Part shown: positions 31,384 to 41,657 of the stretch, one piece after another
How the letters are laid out: every line of letters begins with the position of its first letter
How positions within the stretch are numbered: position 1 is the stretch's first letter
Source of the DNA: Streptomyces lincolnensis
GTDB lineage: Bacteria > Actinomycetota > Actinomycetes > Streptomycetales > Streptomycetaceae
DNA: 64,000 nucleotides
NCBI RefSeq assembly: GCF_021173675.1
Contig: NZ_JAIHON010000004.1
Location: 558,001-622,000, forward strand
Direction: 5' to 3'
The notes under the pieces: model-generated
The model's database searches: none
What the model was told of the DNA's origin: nothing
The model's input: only the letters and a program-made list of their open reading frames with translations
Program-made: the position numbers and the translations under genes

Positions 31384-34300
31384 ACCTCGACGAGCACCCG
31401 CTCCTCATCGAACCCGTCGTGGCCTGGCCACGGGTCGCCGAGACGGAATGCGACTACCTCGTCACCGTCGATCTGCGCGGCCCGCTCCCGGAGGGCTCGG
31501 ACCCCGAACGGGTGTGGCCCTACCCGGAGGAGGAGTTCACCTTCACCGTCGCCCTCGACGGTTCCCCGTACTTCGTGTGCGCCGTCCTCGACGAGCCCAG
31601 TGTCGTCCTGCACCGCTTCGGCGGCACTTACGGCCCCGCCCATTTCAAGGTCTCCACGGGGCGGGCCACCGGCCACGGCGCCCTGTGGCTCACGGTCAGC
31701 AACCAGTGGGGCGTGCCCGTCCGCAAGGCCGAACTGCGGTCCGAGGTCCGGGAACGCGAGCCGGGGCGGGCACCGGCGGCCCGACTGGCCGAGGTGATGC
31801 GACAACGAGCCTCGTTGGTACGGCCGTCGGAGCGGACCGGCGACAGCTCTTGGAGTCAGGAGCCGGTGGCGGGTATGCGGGTCGCCGATATCCGGTCTAC
31901 GGCGACTCCCGGCCCGGATACGCCGTCGTCGACCGCGCCACATCGGCGGCTGCGCCTCGGCAGGCAGACGATCACCATCAGCTTCACCCCCTTCGACCAG
32001 GACTGGGCCGACTGGATCAGCCACCGCCTGGAACAGCGCGGACACCGTGTCGTGCCCCAACGCTGGGATCCGCCGCGGGACGCGTCGCTCGCGGAGTCGC
32101 TGCGCGACCTGCTCCTCGCCCCGGGGCCGGTTCTGTTGCTTCTCAGCGATCAGTACCTGCTGTCCGGTACGCACAACGACGCTGAGTGGGACTCGGCCCT
32201 GCGAGAGGTACTCGTCCCTGAAGCCGAGCGGGTCGCTGTGGTGTCGGTGGCCCCCTCGCCCCCGCAGGCGTTCGCCCTCGATGCCATCAGCCTCTACGAC
32301 GTCAGCGCCGACGAGGCCGAACGCCGACTCCTGGGCCGGCTCGCGCTGCCCGCCGACCCGGAACCGCGCTCCACCACCGGCGCCGCCGACGAGCCGCCCT
32401 TCCCGGTGCACACACTCCGGGTGTGGGGCAGGATTCCGGAACGCAACGAGCGGTTCACCGGCCGGGTCGCCCTGCTGAACACGGCGTACGAGCGACTTCA
32501 ACGCGAGAACAGGGTCACTCTGTGCGGCCTGTCGGGCGTGGGCAAGACGCAGTTGGCCGCCGAATACGCCTATCGCTTCGCATACGGGTACCACGTCGTC
32601 TGGTGGATCAACGCGGGCAGCCGCGCCGCCTTCCGGCAAGGCCTCGCCGACCTGGCACCGGCGCTGGGGCTGCGCACGGGTACCGGTCACGGCGAGCGAT
32701 ACCGCGCGGTCCGTGAGGCGCTGCGCCGAGGGGAGCCGTATGGGCGCTGGCTGCTGATCCTGGACGGTGCGGACGACCCGGGCGAGGTCCGGGATCTCGT
32801 ACCGACCGGGCCGGGACATGTGCTCATCACGTCCTGCAATCAGGACTGGGGCGACCACAACAGCGCGCTGGTCCAGGTGCCCGCCTACGATCGCGCCGAG
32901 TCTGTGGACTTCATTCGCCGGCGCGCGCCACGGCTGACCGATGATGACGCTCGAAGGCTGGCTGAGGCTCTGGCGGATCTGCCGTTGGTTCTTGACCAGA
33001 CCGCCGGGTGGCTGGACGAGTCGGGCATGTCGGTGGCGGAGTATCTGGAACTCCTTGCCAGGGACTCCGCCACGGATGACCTTGTGGTGTCTCCTGATTT
33101 CCCCATGACGTTCCGGACCGCTTGGGCAGTCCTGTTGGAGAGGCTGCGGGCGGGCTGCCCGAACTCCGTACTGCTTCTGCGGTTGTGCACGTTCTTCGCA
33201 CCCGATGCTGTGCCTTTGCGGTTGCTGCGGGAGATACCGGCCGACGGTCTGCCGCCTGCCGTAGCTCAACTGCTCACGGACACGGGTCGCTGGAACGAGG
33301 CCGTTGAGCAACTGCGCACGTATTCGGTGGTCCGTATCGAGCAACCGGCGCAGGATCCCGAGGGGGAAGTCCTGTCCATGCACCGGTTGGTGCACCAGAC
33401 CGTCCGGGACGACATGTCTGCGGAGGAGAAGCGGGAACTCGCCGATGTGGCCTGGCGAGCGCTGGCGGCTGCCGATCCTGGAAACCCGGATCAGGCGGGA
33501 ACGTGGTCGCGTTATGCCGACTTCGTCCCGCATCTGGAGTACACGGACGTGTTGTCCAGTGATGCCGAGGCTGCTCAGCAACTGGTCTTCAACTGCCTGC
33601 GATACCTGTACGTTTCGGGCGAGTACGAGACGGGCATCCGGCTGGCCGAGCAGGTCATGTCGGTCTGGCAGCAACTTCAGGACGGGAACGCGGACCTGCT
33701 CTGGGAGCTTGGGCATCACTACGCCAACCTGCTTCGAGTCGTGGGCGACTATCGGAACAGCGAGGCTGTGAGCCGGGCGGCGGTGGAGCAGTTCCGCTCG
33801 GTGGGTGGAGTAGGAGACTCCCGGTACTTGCGCGCTGCCGGCGGCCTCGCCGCGGATCTGCGGGCGTTGGGTCGTTTCGAGGAGGCGCTCGATCTGTCGC
33901 GGGAGGTGCATGAGGGCTATCGAGAGCGTCGTGGTGAACAACACGAGGACACCTTGGCGGCCGAGAACAACATGGCTATGTCACTCAGGTTGCTCGGCCG
34001 CTATGGCGAAGCTGCCGACATCGACCAGCGTGTGTTCCACGCTCGCGAGCGGGTGTTGGGGGCCGACCACTTCTGGACCCTGCTTTCAGAGGTCCACTGG
34101 GCGACCGATCTACGGCTCATGGGCCGCTACGAGGAAGCCCAACGTCGACAGAGGGCCAACGTGGGCAAATACCGGGAGGCATTGGGGGACAACCACCCCT
34201 ATTCCTTCCAAGCGCTCTACAACCTGGCGCAATGCGAATACCGCGCCGGCGACACCGAGAGCGCCGGAGAGCGGTTCGCCACGGTGCTGGCCAGGTGCGA

Positions 34301-34775
34301 ACGGCTTCTCGGCAAGGATGACCCACTCACCCTCATGTTCGCGGTCGCGCGCTGCTGTTACGCACGTGAGCACGGCGATGTCGATCACGCCCGTCGGCTG
34401 AGTGAGGCCGTGGTGGACCGGTACGAGCGTCGGCTCGGCTCCGCACACCCGTACTCGGCGGGAGCCCGGGCCAATCACGCCCTCATCCTGCGCACCGTCG
34501 GCGAGCACAGGCAGGCGCGCGCATTGGGGGAACGGGCACTCGCCGACATGACGCAGGCCGTGGGGGCGACTCATCCCTGGACACTCGGCTGTGCCGTGAA
34601 CGTCGTCGCCGGCAGCCCCGACCGTGCTGTCGTAGCCGAACTCGGCCGGGAGACCGTGGCGCGGGCCGCCGAGCGCCTCGGTGCCGATCACCGCCTCACC
34701 CGCGTCGCGCGGGCCGCGCTCGACGAGGACAACGGCCGCCGCATCTACTGGGACTTCGAACCGCAGACCACCTGA
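31377..34775 (+). CDS. fxsT: TIR-NB-ARC-TPR protein of FxSxx system, copy 2 with extra N-terminal domain
   Basis: An 1132-residue paralogue of the protein at 23675-26686. An extra N-terminal domain of about 150 residues (CDYLVTVDLRGPLPEG, WPYPEEEFTFTVALDG, WLTVSNQWGVPVRKAEL) looks beta-rich, and a disordered linker follows. From residue 198 the TIR-like domain (TITISFTPFDQDWADWISHR, VLLLLSDQYLL, DAEWDSAL), the P-loop GLSGVGKT near 383, Walker B LLILDGADDP, and TPRs with LGRFEEALDLSREV, LGRYGEAADIDQRV and MGRYEEAQRRQRA align with copy 1. The end YWDFEPQTT matches YWDFEPLTV of copy 1. GC is higher than in copy 1 (about 68% in one counted line), so the two copies have different histories. It overlaps the CHAT gene by 7 bp. 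Confidence 0.88.
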   Translation: MVNLDEHPLLIEPVVAWPRVAETECDYLVTVDLRGPLPEGSDPERVWPYPEEEFTFTVALDGSPYFVCAVLDEPSVVLHRFGGTYGPAHFKVSTGRATGHGALWLTVSNQWGVPVRKAELRSEVREREPGRAPAARLAEVMRQRASLVRPSERTGDSSWSQEPVAGMRVADIRSTATPGPDTPSSTAPHRRLRLGRQTITISFTPFDQDWADWISHRLEQRGHRVVPQRWDPPRDASLAESLRDLLLAPGPVLLLLSDQYLLSGTHNDAEWDSALREVLVPEAERVAVVSVAPSPPQAFALDAISLYDVSADEAERRLLGRLALPADPEPRSTTGAADEPPFPVHTLRVWGRIPERNERFTGRVALLNTAYERLQRENRVTLCGLSGVGKTQLAAEYAYRFAYGYHVVWWINAGSRAAFRQGLADLAPALGLRTGTGHGERYRAVREALRRGEPYGRWLLILDGADDPGEVRDLVPTGPGHVLITSCNQDWGDHNSALVQVPAYDRAESVDFIRRRAPRLTDDDARRLAEALADLPLVLDQTAGWLDESGMSVAEYLELLARDSATDDLVVSPDFPMTFRTAWAVLLERLRAGCPNSVLLLRLCTFFAPDAVPLRLLREIPADGLPPAVAQLLTDTGRWNEAVEQLRTYSVVRIEQPAQDPEGEVLSMHRLVHQTVRDDMSAEEKRELADVAWRALAAADPGNPDQAGTWSRYADFVPHLEYTDVLSSDAEAAQQLVFNCLRYLYVSGEYETGIRLAEQVMSVWQQLQDGNADLLWELGHHYANLLRVVGDYRNSEAVSRAAVEQFRSVGGVGDSRYLRAAGGLAADLRALGRFEEALDLSREVHEGYRERRGEQHEDTLAAENNMAMSLRLLGRYGEAADIDQRVFHARERVLGADHFWTLLSEVHWATDLRLMGRYEEAQRRQRANVGKYREALGDNHPYSFQALYNLAQCEYRAGDTESAGERFATVLARCERLLGKDDPLTLMFAVARCCYAREHGDVDHARRLSEAVVDRYERRLGSAHPYSAGARANHALILRTVGEHRQARALGERALADMTQAVGATHPWTLGCAVNVVAGSPDRAVVAELGRETVARAAERLGADHRLTRVARAALDEDNGRRIYWDFEPQTT

Positions 34776-34791
34776 CAGGACATGACACGAC

Positions 34792-34833
34792 GAGAGGGGC
34801 CCGCCCCCGGAATCCCAGGAGCGGGCCCTTCTC
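34792..34833. terminator. Hairpin between FxSxx locus and kgd
   Basis: A 13-bp stem with one mismatch (34792-34804 with 34821-34833), containing GGGCCCGC. It lies between the convergent 1132-residue TPR gene and kgd, marks the right border of the island and can terminate both. Confidence 0.78.
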
Positions 34834-34877
34834 GCCTATCAGACAGGCCTGTTCAGAGGCTCACGCCTCTGAACACC

Positions 34878-37800
34878 TCACGCCTCGAACACTTCCCGAA
34901 CCAGCTGCTCCTGCTCCGCCTGGTGCCGCTTCGCGGAACCGACGGCGGGGGAAGAGCTGTGCGGGCGGGAGATGCGGCGCAGGCGTTCGCCGTGCGGGAC
35001 CTCCGCGCCGACCGCCAGGTCGAGGTGGTCGATGAGGTTGAGGGCGATGAACGGCCAGGCGCCCTGGTTGGCCGGCTCCTCCTGGGCCCAGAGGTACTTC
35101 TCGGCGTTCGGGTACTTGGCGATCTCGGCCTGGAGCTCGGCACCCGGGAGGGGGTACAGGCGCTCCAGGCGGATGATCGCCGTGTCCGTGACGCCGCGCT
35201 TCTTCCGCTCGGCGTCGAGGTCGTAGTAGACCTTGCCGGCGGTGAAGACGACCTTCTTGACTGCGGCCGGGTCGACCGAGGCGTCGCCGATGACGGGGCG
35301 GAACTGGCCGGTGGTGAACTCGTCCGCCTTGGACGCCGCGGCCTTCAGACGCAGCATCGACTTCGGGGTGAAGACGATCAGCGGCTTGTGGTGCGGGTTG
35401 TGCACCTGCCAGCGCAGGAGGTGGAAGTAGTTCGACGGGAGCGTCGGCATCGCGACCGTCATGTTGTTCTGGGCGCAGAGCTGCAGGAAGCGCTCCGGGC
35501 GGGCCGAGGAGTGGTCCGGGCCCTGGCCCTCGTAGCCGTGGGGGAGGAGCAGGGTGACGCCGGAGGTCTGGCTCCACTTCTGCTCCGCCGACGAGATGAA
35601 CTCGTCCACGACCGTCTGCGCGCCGTTGACGAAGTCGCCGAACTGGGCCTCCCACATCACGAGGGACTCGGGACGCGCCAGCGAGTAGCCGTACTCGAAG
35701 CCCATCACCGCGTACTCGGAGAGGAGGGAGTTGTAGACGTTCAGGCGGGCCTGGTCCTCGGAGAGGTACATCAGCGGCGTGAACTCGTCGCCGGTCTCAC
35801 GGTCGATGATGACCGCGTGCCGCTGGCCGAAGGTGCCGCGCTGCGAGTCCTGGCCGGACAGCCGGACCGGGACGCCTTCCAGGAGGAGCGAGCCGATGGC
35901 GAGGGTCTCGCCCATGCCCCAGTCGATCGTGCCGTCCTCGACCATCGACGCCCGGCGCTGGAGCTGCGGCAGCAGACGCGGGTGGACGGTGATGTGGTCG
36001 GGGACGTTGACCTGGGACTCGGCGATCCGCTTGACGACCTCGGCGGTGACCGCGGTGTTCACGGCGACCGGGAACTCGGCCTGCGGGTCGGAGGGCTCGG
36101 CCGACGCCGGCTGGGAGGTGGCCTCGCGGACCTCGGTGAAGACCTTCTCCAGCTGGCCCTGGTAGTCCTGGAGCGCCTGCTCGGCCTCTTCCAGGGTGAT
36201 GTCGCCGCGACCGATCAGGGACTCGGTGTAGAGCTTGCGCACCGAGCGCTTCTTGTCGATCAGGTCGTACATCAGCGGCTGGGTGAAGGCCGGGTTGTCC
36301 GACTCGTTGTGACCGCGGCGGCGGTAGCAGATGAGGTCGATCACCACGTCCTTGTTGAACGCCTGGCGGAACTCGAAGGCCAGCCGCGCGACGCGGACCA
36401 CGGCCTCCGGGTCGTCGCCGTTCACGTGGAAGATCGGGGCCTCGATCATGCGGGCCACGTCGGTCGAGTACATGGAGGAGCGCGAGGACTCGGGCGCCGC
36501 CGTGAAGCCGACCTGGTTGTTGATGACCACGTGGACCGTGCCGCCGGTGCGGTAGCCGCGCAGCTGCGACATGTTCAGGGTCTCCGCGACCACGCCCTGG
36601 CCCGCGAAGGCCGCGTCGCCGTGCAGCGCCACCGGCAGGACCGTGAAGTCCGTGCCGCCCTTGTTGATGACGTCCTGCTTGGCGCGGACGACACCCTCCA
36701 GGACCGGGTCGACCGCCTCCAGGTGGGAGGGGTTGGCGGCCAGCGAGACCTTGATCTGCTCGCCGTCCAGGCCCGTGAAGGTGCCCTCGGCGCCCAGGTG
36801 GTACTTCACGTCGCCGGAGCCGTGCATCGACTTCGGGTCGAGGTTGCCCTCGAACTCGCGGAAGATCTGGGCGTACGACTTGCCGACGATGTTCGCCAGG
36901 ACGTTCAGCCGGCCGCGGTGGGCCATGCCGATGACGACCTCGTCCAGGCGGGACTCCGCCGCGCTGTCGATGACCGCGTCCAGCAGCGGGATGACGGACT
37001 CGCCGCCCTCCAGGGAGAAGCGCTTCTGGCCGACGTACTTCGTCTGCAGGAAGGTCTCGAAGGCCTCCGCCGCGTTCAGTCGGCGCAGGATGCGCAGCTG
37101 CTCCTCGCGCTCCGGCTTGGTGTGCGAGCGCTCGATGCGGTCCTGGATCCACTTGCGCTGCTTGGGGTCCTGGATGTGCATGAACTCGACGCCGGTGGTG
37201 CGGCAGTACGAGTCGCGCAGCACGCCGAGGATGTCGCGCAGCTTCATCAGGGACTTGCCGGCGAAGCCGCCGACGGCGAACTCGCGCTCCAGGTCCCAGA
37301 GCGTCAGACCGTGCTCGGTGATGTCCAGGTCGGGGTGCTTGCGCTGGCGGTACTCCAGCGGGTCGGTGTCGGCCATGACGTGGCCGCGGACCCGGTAGGA
37401 GTGGATCAGCTCGAAGACCCGGGCGGCCTTGGTGACGTCGTCGTCGTGGCTGGCGTCGATGTCCTTGAGCCAGCGGACCGGCTCGTAGGGGATGCGCAGG
37501 GCCTCGAAGATGTCGTCGTAGAAGCCCTGCTCGCCGAGGAGGAGGTTCGCGACGATGCGCAGGAACTCGCCGGAGGCGGCGCCCTGGATGACCCGGTGGT
37601 CGTAGGTCGACGTGAGCGTCATGACCTTGGAGATGCCGAGCTTGTTCAGGGTGTCCTGGCTGGTGCCCTGGAACTCCGCCGGGTAGTCCATCGAGCCGAC
37701 GCCCATGATGACCGACTGGCCGGGCATCAGACGCGGGACCGAGTGCACGGTGCCCAGGCCGCCGGGGTTGGTCAGGGAGACCGTCACACCGGTGAAGTCG

Positions 37801-38699
37801 TCCATGCCCAGCTTGCCGTCACGGGCGCGGCGGACGATGTCCTCGTAGGCCTGCCAGAACTCGAAGAAGTTCAGCGTCTCGGCCTTCTTGATGCCCGCGA
37901 CGACCAGCTGGCGGTCGCCGTTGGGCTTCACCAGGTCGATGGCGAGGCCGAAGTTGATGTGCTCCGGCTTGACCAGGGTCGGCTTGCCGTCCTTCTCCGC
38001 GAAGGAGTAGTTCATCGACGGCATGGCCTTGATGGCCTGCACCATCGCGTACCCGATCAGGTGCGTGAAGGAGATCTTCCCGCCCCGGGCGCGCTTGAGG
38101 TGGTTGTTGATGACGATGCGGTTGTCGAAGAGCAGCTTCACCGGGACGGCGCGCACGGACGTGGCCGTGGGCACCTCCAGCGAGGCGTTCATGTTCTTCG
38201 CGACCGCGGCGGCGGGGCCGCGCAGCGTCACCAGCTCGGGGCCGTCGGCGGCCGCGGCGGGCTCGGCCTTGGCCGCGGGCTTCGCGGCGGCGGGCCTGGC
38301 GGCCGGGGCCGGGGCGGCCTGCGCCGGAGCCGGAGCGGCGGCCGCGGGCTTCGCGGCGGGCGCCGGAGCGGCCTGGGCCGGAGCCTGCGCGGGCGCTGCG
38401 GCCTGCTTCGGCGCCTGGGCCTGGGCCGGCGGGGCGGCGGCAGGCTTGGACGGGGTCGTGGAGGTGCCCGCGGCCCCCGCGGCCGCGGTACCCGCCGGAG
38501 CCGAGGCGGCGGCCGCCCCCGGCTTGTAGTCGGCGAAGAAGTCCCACCAGGCTCGGTCTACCGAATTCGGGTCCTGGAGGTACTGCTGATAGATCTCGTC
38601 GACGAGCCACTCGTTGGGACCGAACGCGGCAGCGGGATTCTTCTTCCCGGCTTGGTCGTCGGTCGAGATGCTCGAGTTACTGGGGGACTGTGGCGACAC
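34878..38699 (-). CDS. kgd: Multifunctional 2-oxoglutarate dehydrogenase/decarboxylase (KgdA/OdhA type)
   Basis: A 1273-residue E2-E1 fusion typical of actinobacteria. The N-terminal segment ([34 protein letters not shown]) is the E1o signature. An Ala/Pro/Gln-rich linker follows (about 58-155). Next is an acyltransferase catalytic domain without lipoyl domain ([37 protein letters not shown]), then the thiamine-diphosphate dehydrogenase ([73 protein letters not shown]). It converts 2-oxoglutarate in the TCA cycle, in complex with E2p and lipoamide dehydrogenase. Start GTG at 38699 gives the expected [10 protein letters not shown]; a longer frame to 38750 is unsupported. No FHA regulator gene is adjacent. 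Confidence 0.96.
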   Translation of the reverse strand: MSPQSPSNSSISTDDQAGKKNPAAAFGPNEWLVDEIYQQYLQDPNSVDRAWWDFFADYKPGAAAASAPAGTAAAGAAGTSTTPSKPAAAPPAQAQAPKQAAAPAQAPAQAAPAPAAKPAAAAPAPAQAAPAPAARPAAAKPAAKAEPAAAADGPELVTLRGPAAAVAKNMNASLEVPTATSVRAVPVKLLFDNRIVINNHLKRARGGKISFTHLIGYAMVQAIKAMPSMNYSFAEKDGKPTLVKPEHINFGLAIDLVKPNGDRQLVVAGIKKAETLNFFEFWQAYEDIVRRARDGKLGMDDFTGVTVSLTNPGGLGTVHSVPRLMPGQSVIMGVGSMDYPAEFQGTSQDTLNKLGISKVMTLTSTYDHRVIQGAASGEFLRIVANLLLGEQGFYDDIFEALRIPYEPVRWLKDIDASHDDDVTKAARVFELIHSYRVRGHVMADTDPLEYRQRKHPDLDITEHGLTLWDLEREFAVGGFAGKSLMKLRDILGVLRDSYCRTTGVEFMHIQDPKQRKWIQDRIERSHTKPEREEQLRILRRLNAAEAFETFLQTKYVGQKRFSLEGGESVIPLLDAVIDSAAESRLDEVVIGMAHRGRLNVLANIVGKSYAQIFREFEGNLDPKSMHGSGDVKYHLGAEGTFTGLDGEQIKVSLAANPSHLEAVDPVLEGVVRAKQDVINKGGTDFTVLPVALHGDAAFAGQGVVAETLNMSQLRGYRTGGTVHVVINNQVGFTAAPESSRSSMYSTDVARMIEAPIFHVNGDDPEAVVRVARLAFEFRQAFNKDVVIDLICYRRRGHNESDNPAFTQPLMYDLIDKKRSVRKLYTESLIGRGDITLEEAEQALQDYQGQLEKVFTEVREATSQPASAEPSDPQAEFPVAVNTAVTAEVVKRIAESQVNVPDHITVHPRLLPQLQRRASMVEDGTIDWGMGETLAIGSLLLEGVPVRLSGQDSQRGTFGQRHAVIIDRETGDEFTPLMYLSEDQARLNVYNSLLSEYAVMGFEYGYSLARPESLVMWEAQFGDFVNGAQTVVDEFISSAEQKWSQTSGVTLLLPHGYEGQGPDHSSARPERFLQLCAQNNMTVAMPTLPSNYFHLLRWQVHNPHHKPLIVFTPKSMLRLKAAASKADEFTTGQFRPVIGDASVDPAAVKKVVFTAGKVYYDLDAERKKRGVTDTAIIRLERLYPLPGAELQAEIAKYPNAEKYLWAQEEPANQGAWPFIALNLIDHLDLAVGAEVPHGERLRRISRPHSSSPAVGSAKRHQAEQEQLVREVFEA

Positions 38700-38981
38700 G
38701 GCGGCAACCGCCCTCTTCCGCTTCACAAGGTGATGGACAGCGGGAATCAAGGCTACGCCTTGCTGACCGGGAAGGTCAGGTCGGGCCCGTTCATCGTCGC
38801 GTAAGTCACATCAAACAGCGGGTTTCGAGGGTGGAAATGGCGGGAAACAAGCGTAGTTCCGCTACAGATGGGATGAGCTCGGCGGGCCCCATCGCGACCA
38901 TCGCGCGGGCCTCTGCCTGATCACACGTGCCCGCCGATGCGGAACGCCCGTGGATCTTGTGGCTCCGCTTCGAACTTTACG

Positions 38982-40088
38982 TCAACTTGGCAGAGATGGA
39001 AGTCCCGGAAGGGTGACAAGAATCCGGCACCCCCGCTCGGATTCGGCCACTCCGATCCGGCCGCCGTGCAGATCCACCGCCCAGCGCGCGATCGCCAGAC
39101 CGAGTCCGGTGCCGCCGTCGCTGCCCGGACCGTGCGGGCGGGTGATGTTGCCGCGGTTGAACCGCTCGAAGACGCGGTGCCACTCCGAGCGCGGAATGCC
39201 CGGCCCCTCGTCCAGGATCTCCAGCTCCAGGGACTCCGGGTAGCTCCCGCGCCGCGCCTTGACCGTCACCCGGCCGTGCGGCGGGCTGTGCTTGACCGCG
39301 TTGTCGATCAGGTTGGCCACCACCTGGTGGATGCGCTCCGGATCCGCGTGCGCGGTCAGCTCCGGCGGCGACACGTCCAGATGCAGATGCACGTCCGCGC
39401 GCGTGTGGGTGCCCGACCCGGACGCGATGCCCGCGCGCGCCGAGGCGACCATGTTGGCCTCCTTCAGCACGCCCGACAGATACGGCCACACCTCGAAACG
39501 GCGCTTCTTCAGCGGGACGACGCCGTTGTCGAGGCGGGACAGGTCCAGCAGCGTCTCGACCAGCCGGCCCAGACGCTCCGTCTGCTTCAGCGCCGTACGC
39601 ATCGTCTCCGGGTCGGCCCGCGTGACGCCGTCGACGATGTTCTCCAGCACGGCTCTCAGGCCCGCGATGGGTGTGCGCAACTCGTGTGAGACATTCGCCA
39701 CGAGTTCCTTGCGGGCCCGTTCCTGGGCCTCCAGCTCGTCCGCCATGCGGTTGATCGTCTCGGCCAGGTCGCCCAGCTCGTCCCGGCGGTTCTCCCGCAC
39801 CCGGCGGGTGTAGTCGCCGTGCGAGATGGACCGGGCCACCGCGTTCATCTCGTCCAGCGGAGCGGTGAGCGAATGCGCCACGAACTGCGTGATCAGCAGT
39901 GTGGCGATCATCGAGAAGACCGTGATGAAGCGCAGCTCCGTCTTGGTGCGCACCGCGATCATCGACAGACCCGTGGTGATCAGGACCGAGGTGACGACGA
40001 GCGCGCCCAGCTTGGTCTTGATCGAGAACGGGCTCACGCCGCCCCAGGAGTCCTGGGGGCCTCTCCGTCCTGCCGGACCGTCGCTCAT
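38982..40088 (-). CDS. Sensor histidine kinase
   Basis: A 368-residue HK with two close membrane segments near the N-terminus (LGALVVTSVLITTGLSMIAV and FITVFSMIATLLITQFVAHS) and only a very short extracytoplasmic loop. HAMP follows (LTAPLDEMNAVARSISHGDY), then the H-box ANVSHELRTPIAGLRAVLEN, N-box LIDNAVKHSPPHG and G-boxes DEGPGIP and GGTGLGLAIARW. The small loop implies sensing within the membrane or from inside. ATG at 40088 overlaps the response-regulator stop (ATGA). The pair lies upstream of kgd with a 282-bp gap; conservation of that neighbourhood is typical of Streptomyces but no functional link is shown. Confidence 0.95.
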   Translation of the reverse strand: MSDGPAGRRGPQDSWGGVSPFSIKTKLGALVVTSVLITTGLSMIAVRTKTELRFITVFSMIATLLITQFVAHSLTAPLDEMNAVARSISHGDYTRRVRENRRDELGDLAETINRMADELEAQERARKELVANVSHELRTPIAGLRAVLENIVDGVTRADPETMRTALKQTERLGRLVETLLDLSRLDNGVVPLKKRRFEVWPYLSGVLKEANMVASARAGIASGSGTHTRADVHLHLDVSPPELTAHADPERIHQVVANLIDNAVKHSPPHGRVTVKARRGSYPESLELEILDEGPGIPRSEWHRVFERFNRGNITRPHGPGSDGGTGLGLAIARWAVDLHGGRIGVAESERGCRILVTLPGLPSLPS

Positions 40089-40822
40089 GGCGTGGGCGTC
40101 TCCAGGGCGTAACCCACGCCGTGCACCGTACGGATCCGCTCCGCGCCGATCTTCCGGCGCAGCGCCTTGATGTGGCTGTCGACCGTACGGGTGCCGGAGG
40201 CGTCCGCCCAGTCCCACACCTCGGCGAGCAGCTGCTCACGGGAGAGCACCGCGCGCGGGGTGTTGGCCAGGCAGACCAGCAGGTCGAACTCGGTGGGTGT
40301 GAGGTGGACGTCCTCGGACCGGACCCGCACCCGACGCTGGGCGTGGTCGATCTCCAGCTCGCCCAGGCGCAGGATGCCGGAGCGGGGGGTCGCAGCGGCC
40401 AGCGCGGCGCGTTCCACGCGGCGCAGCAGCACGTGGACCCGTGCGGCCAGCTCGCGCATCGAGAACGGCTTGGTCATGTAGTCGTCCGCGCCGACGCCCA
40501 GCCCGACCAGCATGTCGGTCTCGTCGTCGCGCGCGGTGAGCATGAGGACCGGCACCGGCCTGGCCGCCTGCACACGACGGCAGACCTCCAGACCGTCGAA
40601 GCCGGGCAGCATGATGTCGAGGATCAGCAGATCGGGCTGCCAGGCCTCGGCCGTGTCGACCGCCGACGGACCGTCGACCGCCGTTTGCACGAGGAATCCC
40701 TCGGCGCGCAGGCGGGTCGCGATGGCGTCCACGATCGTCGGATCGTCTTCGACGACCAGGACCCGGCGCTGAGCGCCCGGCGTTGCCGTCGTGCCGTTGT
40801 GGGAGGTGTGTGTCTGCTCCAT
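40085..40822 (-). CDS. OmpR-family response regulator
   Basis: A 245-residue regulator: receiver domain about 20-135 with acidic pocket VEDDPT, phospho-acceptor Asp in LLILDIMLPGFDG, the switch Thr in MLTARDD and Lys in DDYMTKPFSM. A winged-helix trans-reg-C domain follows, about 150-240 (HLTPTEFDLLVCLANTPRAV, VDSHIKALRRKIGAE, TVHGVGYAL). It is translationally coupled to the kinase gene. Its DNA targets are unknown; the 124-bp gap upstream, shared with the end of the spermidine-synthase-like gene, holds its promoter. Confidence 0.95.
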   Translation of the reverse strand: MEQTHTSHNGTTATPGAQRRVLVVEDDPTIVDAIATRLRAEGFLVQTAVDGPSAVDTAEAWQPDLLILDIMLPGFDGLEVCRRVQAARPVPVLMLTARDDETDMLVGLGVGADDYMTKPFSMRELAARVHVLLRRVERAALAAATPRSGILRLGELEIDHAQRRVRVRSEDVHLTPTEFDLLVCLANTPRAVLSREQLLAEVWDWADASGTRTVDSHIKALRRKIGAERIRTVHGVGYALETPTP

Positions 40823-40946
40823 CGCCCGCCCCTGAGGTGTGCAATTCCGGAACCAGTGGGGTGATCCCTTGTCTGCGCATGACTGCGCTTGACGCTTGAA
40901 TGATCGGCGTCAGGTGAGCAGGGTACGGGGAGTCACGTCGCCTTTG

Positions 40947-41657
40947 CTATCCAGGTCGGACGGCGAGATGCACTACGTCGGGAACGCCCCGGGCAACCGG
41001 GAGCTCTTCGGTACGCACCTGTTTGAACCCGGCATTCCGCAAGGTTCCCTCGAATTCCGGAGAGGGGCGGGCCGACCATACGGCCAGTACACCGCCCGGC
41101 TTCAACACCCTTGCGCAGCTTGTGAGTCCGGTGGGTGCGTACAGGCCGTCGTTGCCGTCCGTGACCGTCCAGTCGGGGCCGTTGTCGATGTCGAGGCAGA
41201 GCGCGTCGAAAGTGGCGCATGTCTCATTGACGAATGCGACTAGATCGGTTTTCAGAATCTCGGTGCGCGGGTCTGCGAGGGCCTGGGCGGTGAGGGGGGA
41301 CAGGGGGGCGCCGTTCTGGTGCCAGTCGATGATCGCCTGCTCGCGTTCGATCACTGTGATGCGGCCCCAGTGGGGGTTGTCGGCGGCGTGGGCCAGGGAG
41401 AAGCCGACGCCTAGGCCGCCGATGAGGAGGTGGGGGGCGGCTGGGTGGGGGGTCGGGTTCTCGGGGGTGCGTGGGGTGTTCAGGGCTTCCAGTGCCGCGT
41501 CCACCAGTCTGCGTTCCGAGCGGCCGTCCGATGTGTCCATCAGGAAGCAGCCGTTGGCGATGATCTGGAGCAGGTCGCCGTGCCGTCGGAGCACCACCTC
41601 GCCGTGGGGGCCCTCGCGACGGTCCAGGACTTCGGGGATGTCGTACGAGGTGAACAT
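40947..41657 (-). CDS. Spermidine-synthase-like protein
   Basis: A 236-residue protein with a polyamine-synthase/methyltransferase Rossmann fold: LLIGGLGVGFSLAHAA (motif I), ITVIEREQAIIDWH, DPRTEILKTDLVAFV, FDALCLDIDNGPDWTV, and VLKPGGVLAVWSARPS. The N-terminal strand region is short, and the catalytic Asp/Glu pattern of true spermidine synthases is only partly present, so it may be a methyltransferase-like relative. ATG at 41657. It is on the same strand as the two-component genes but separated by 124 bp. It is divergent from the rhomboid-like gene across a 163-bp, very G-rich gap. Confidence 0.85.
   Translation of the reverse strand: MFTSYDIPEVLDRREGPHGEVVLRRHGDLLQIIANGCFLMDTSDGRSERRLVDAALEALNTPRTPENPTPHPAAPHLLIGGLGVGFSLAHAADNPHWGRITVIEREQAIIDWHQNGAPLSPLTAQALADPRTEILKTDLVAFVNETCATFDALCLDIDNGPDWTVTDGNDGLYAPTGLTSCARVLKPGGVLAVWSARPSPEFEGTLRNAGFKQVRTEELPVARGVPDVVHLAVRPG

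Noticed and set aside
34782..38804. 1340-codon open frame on the plus strand opposite kgd
   Set aside because: It is an antisense shadow of a highly biased GC-rich gene: composition is Val/Gly/Arg/Leu-rich without domains, and kgd on the other strand has full family motifs.
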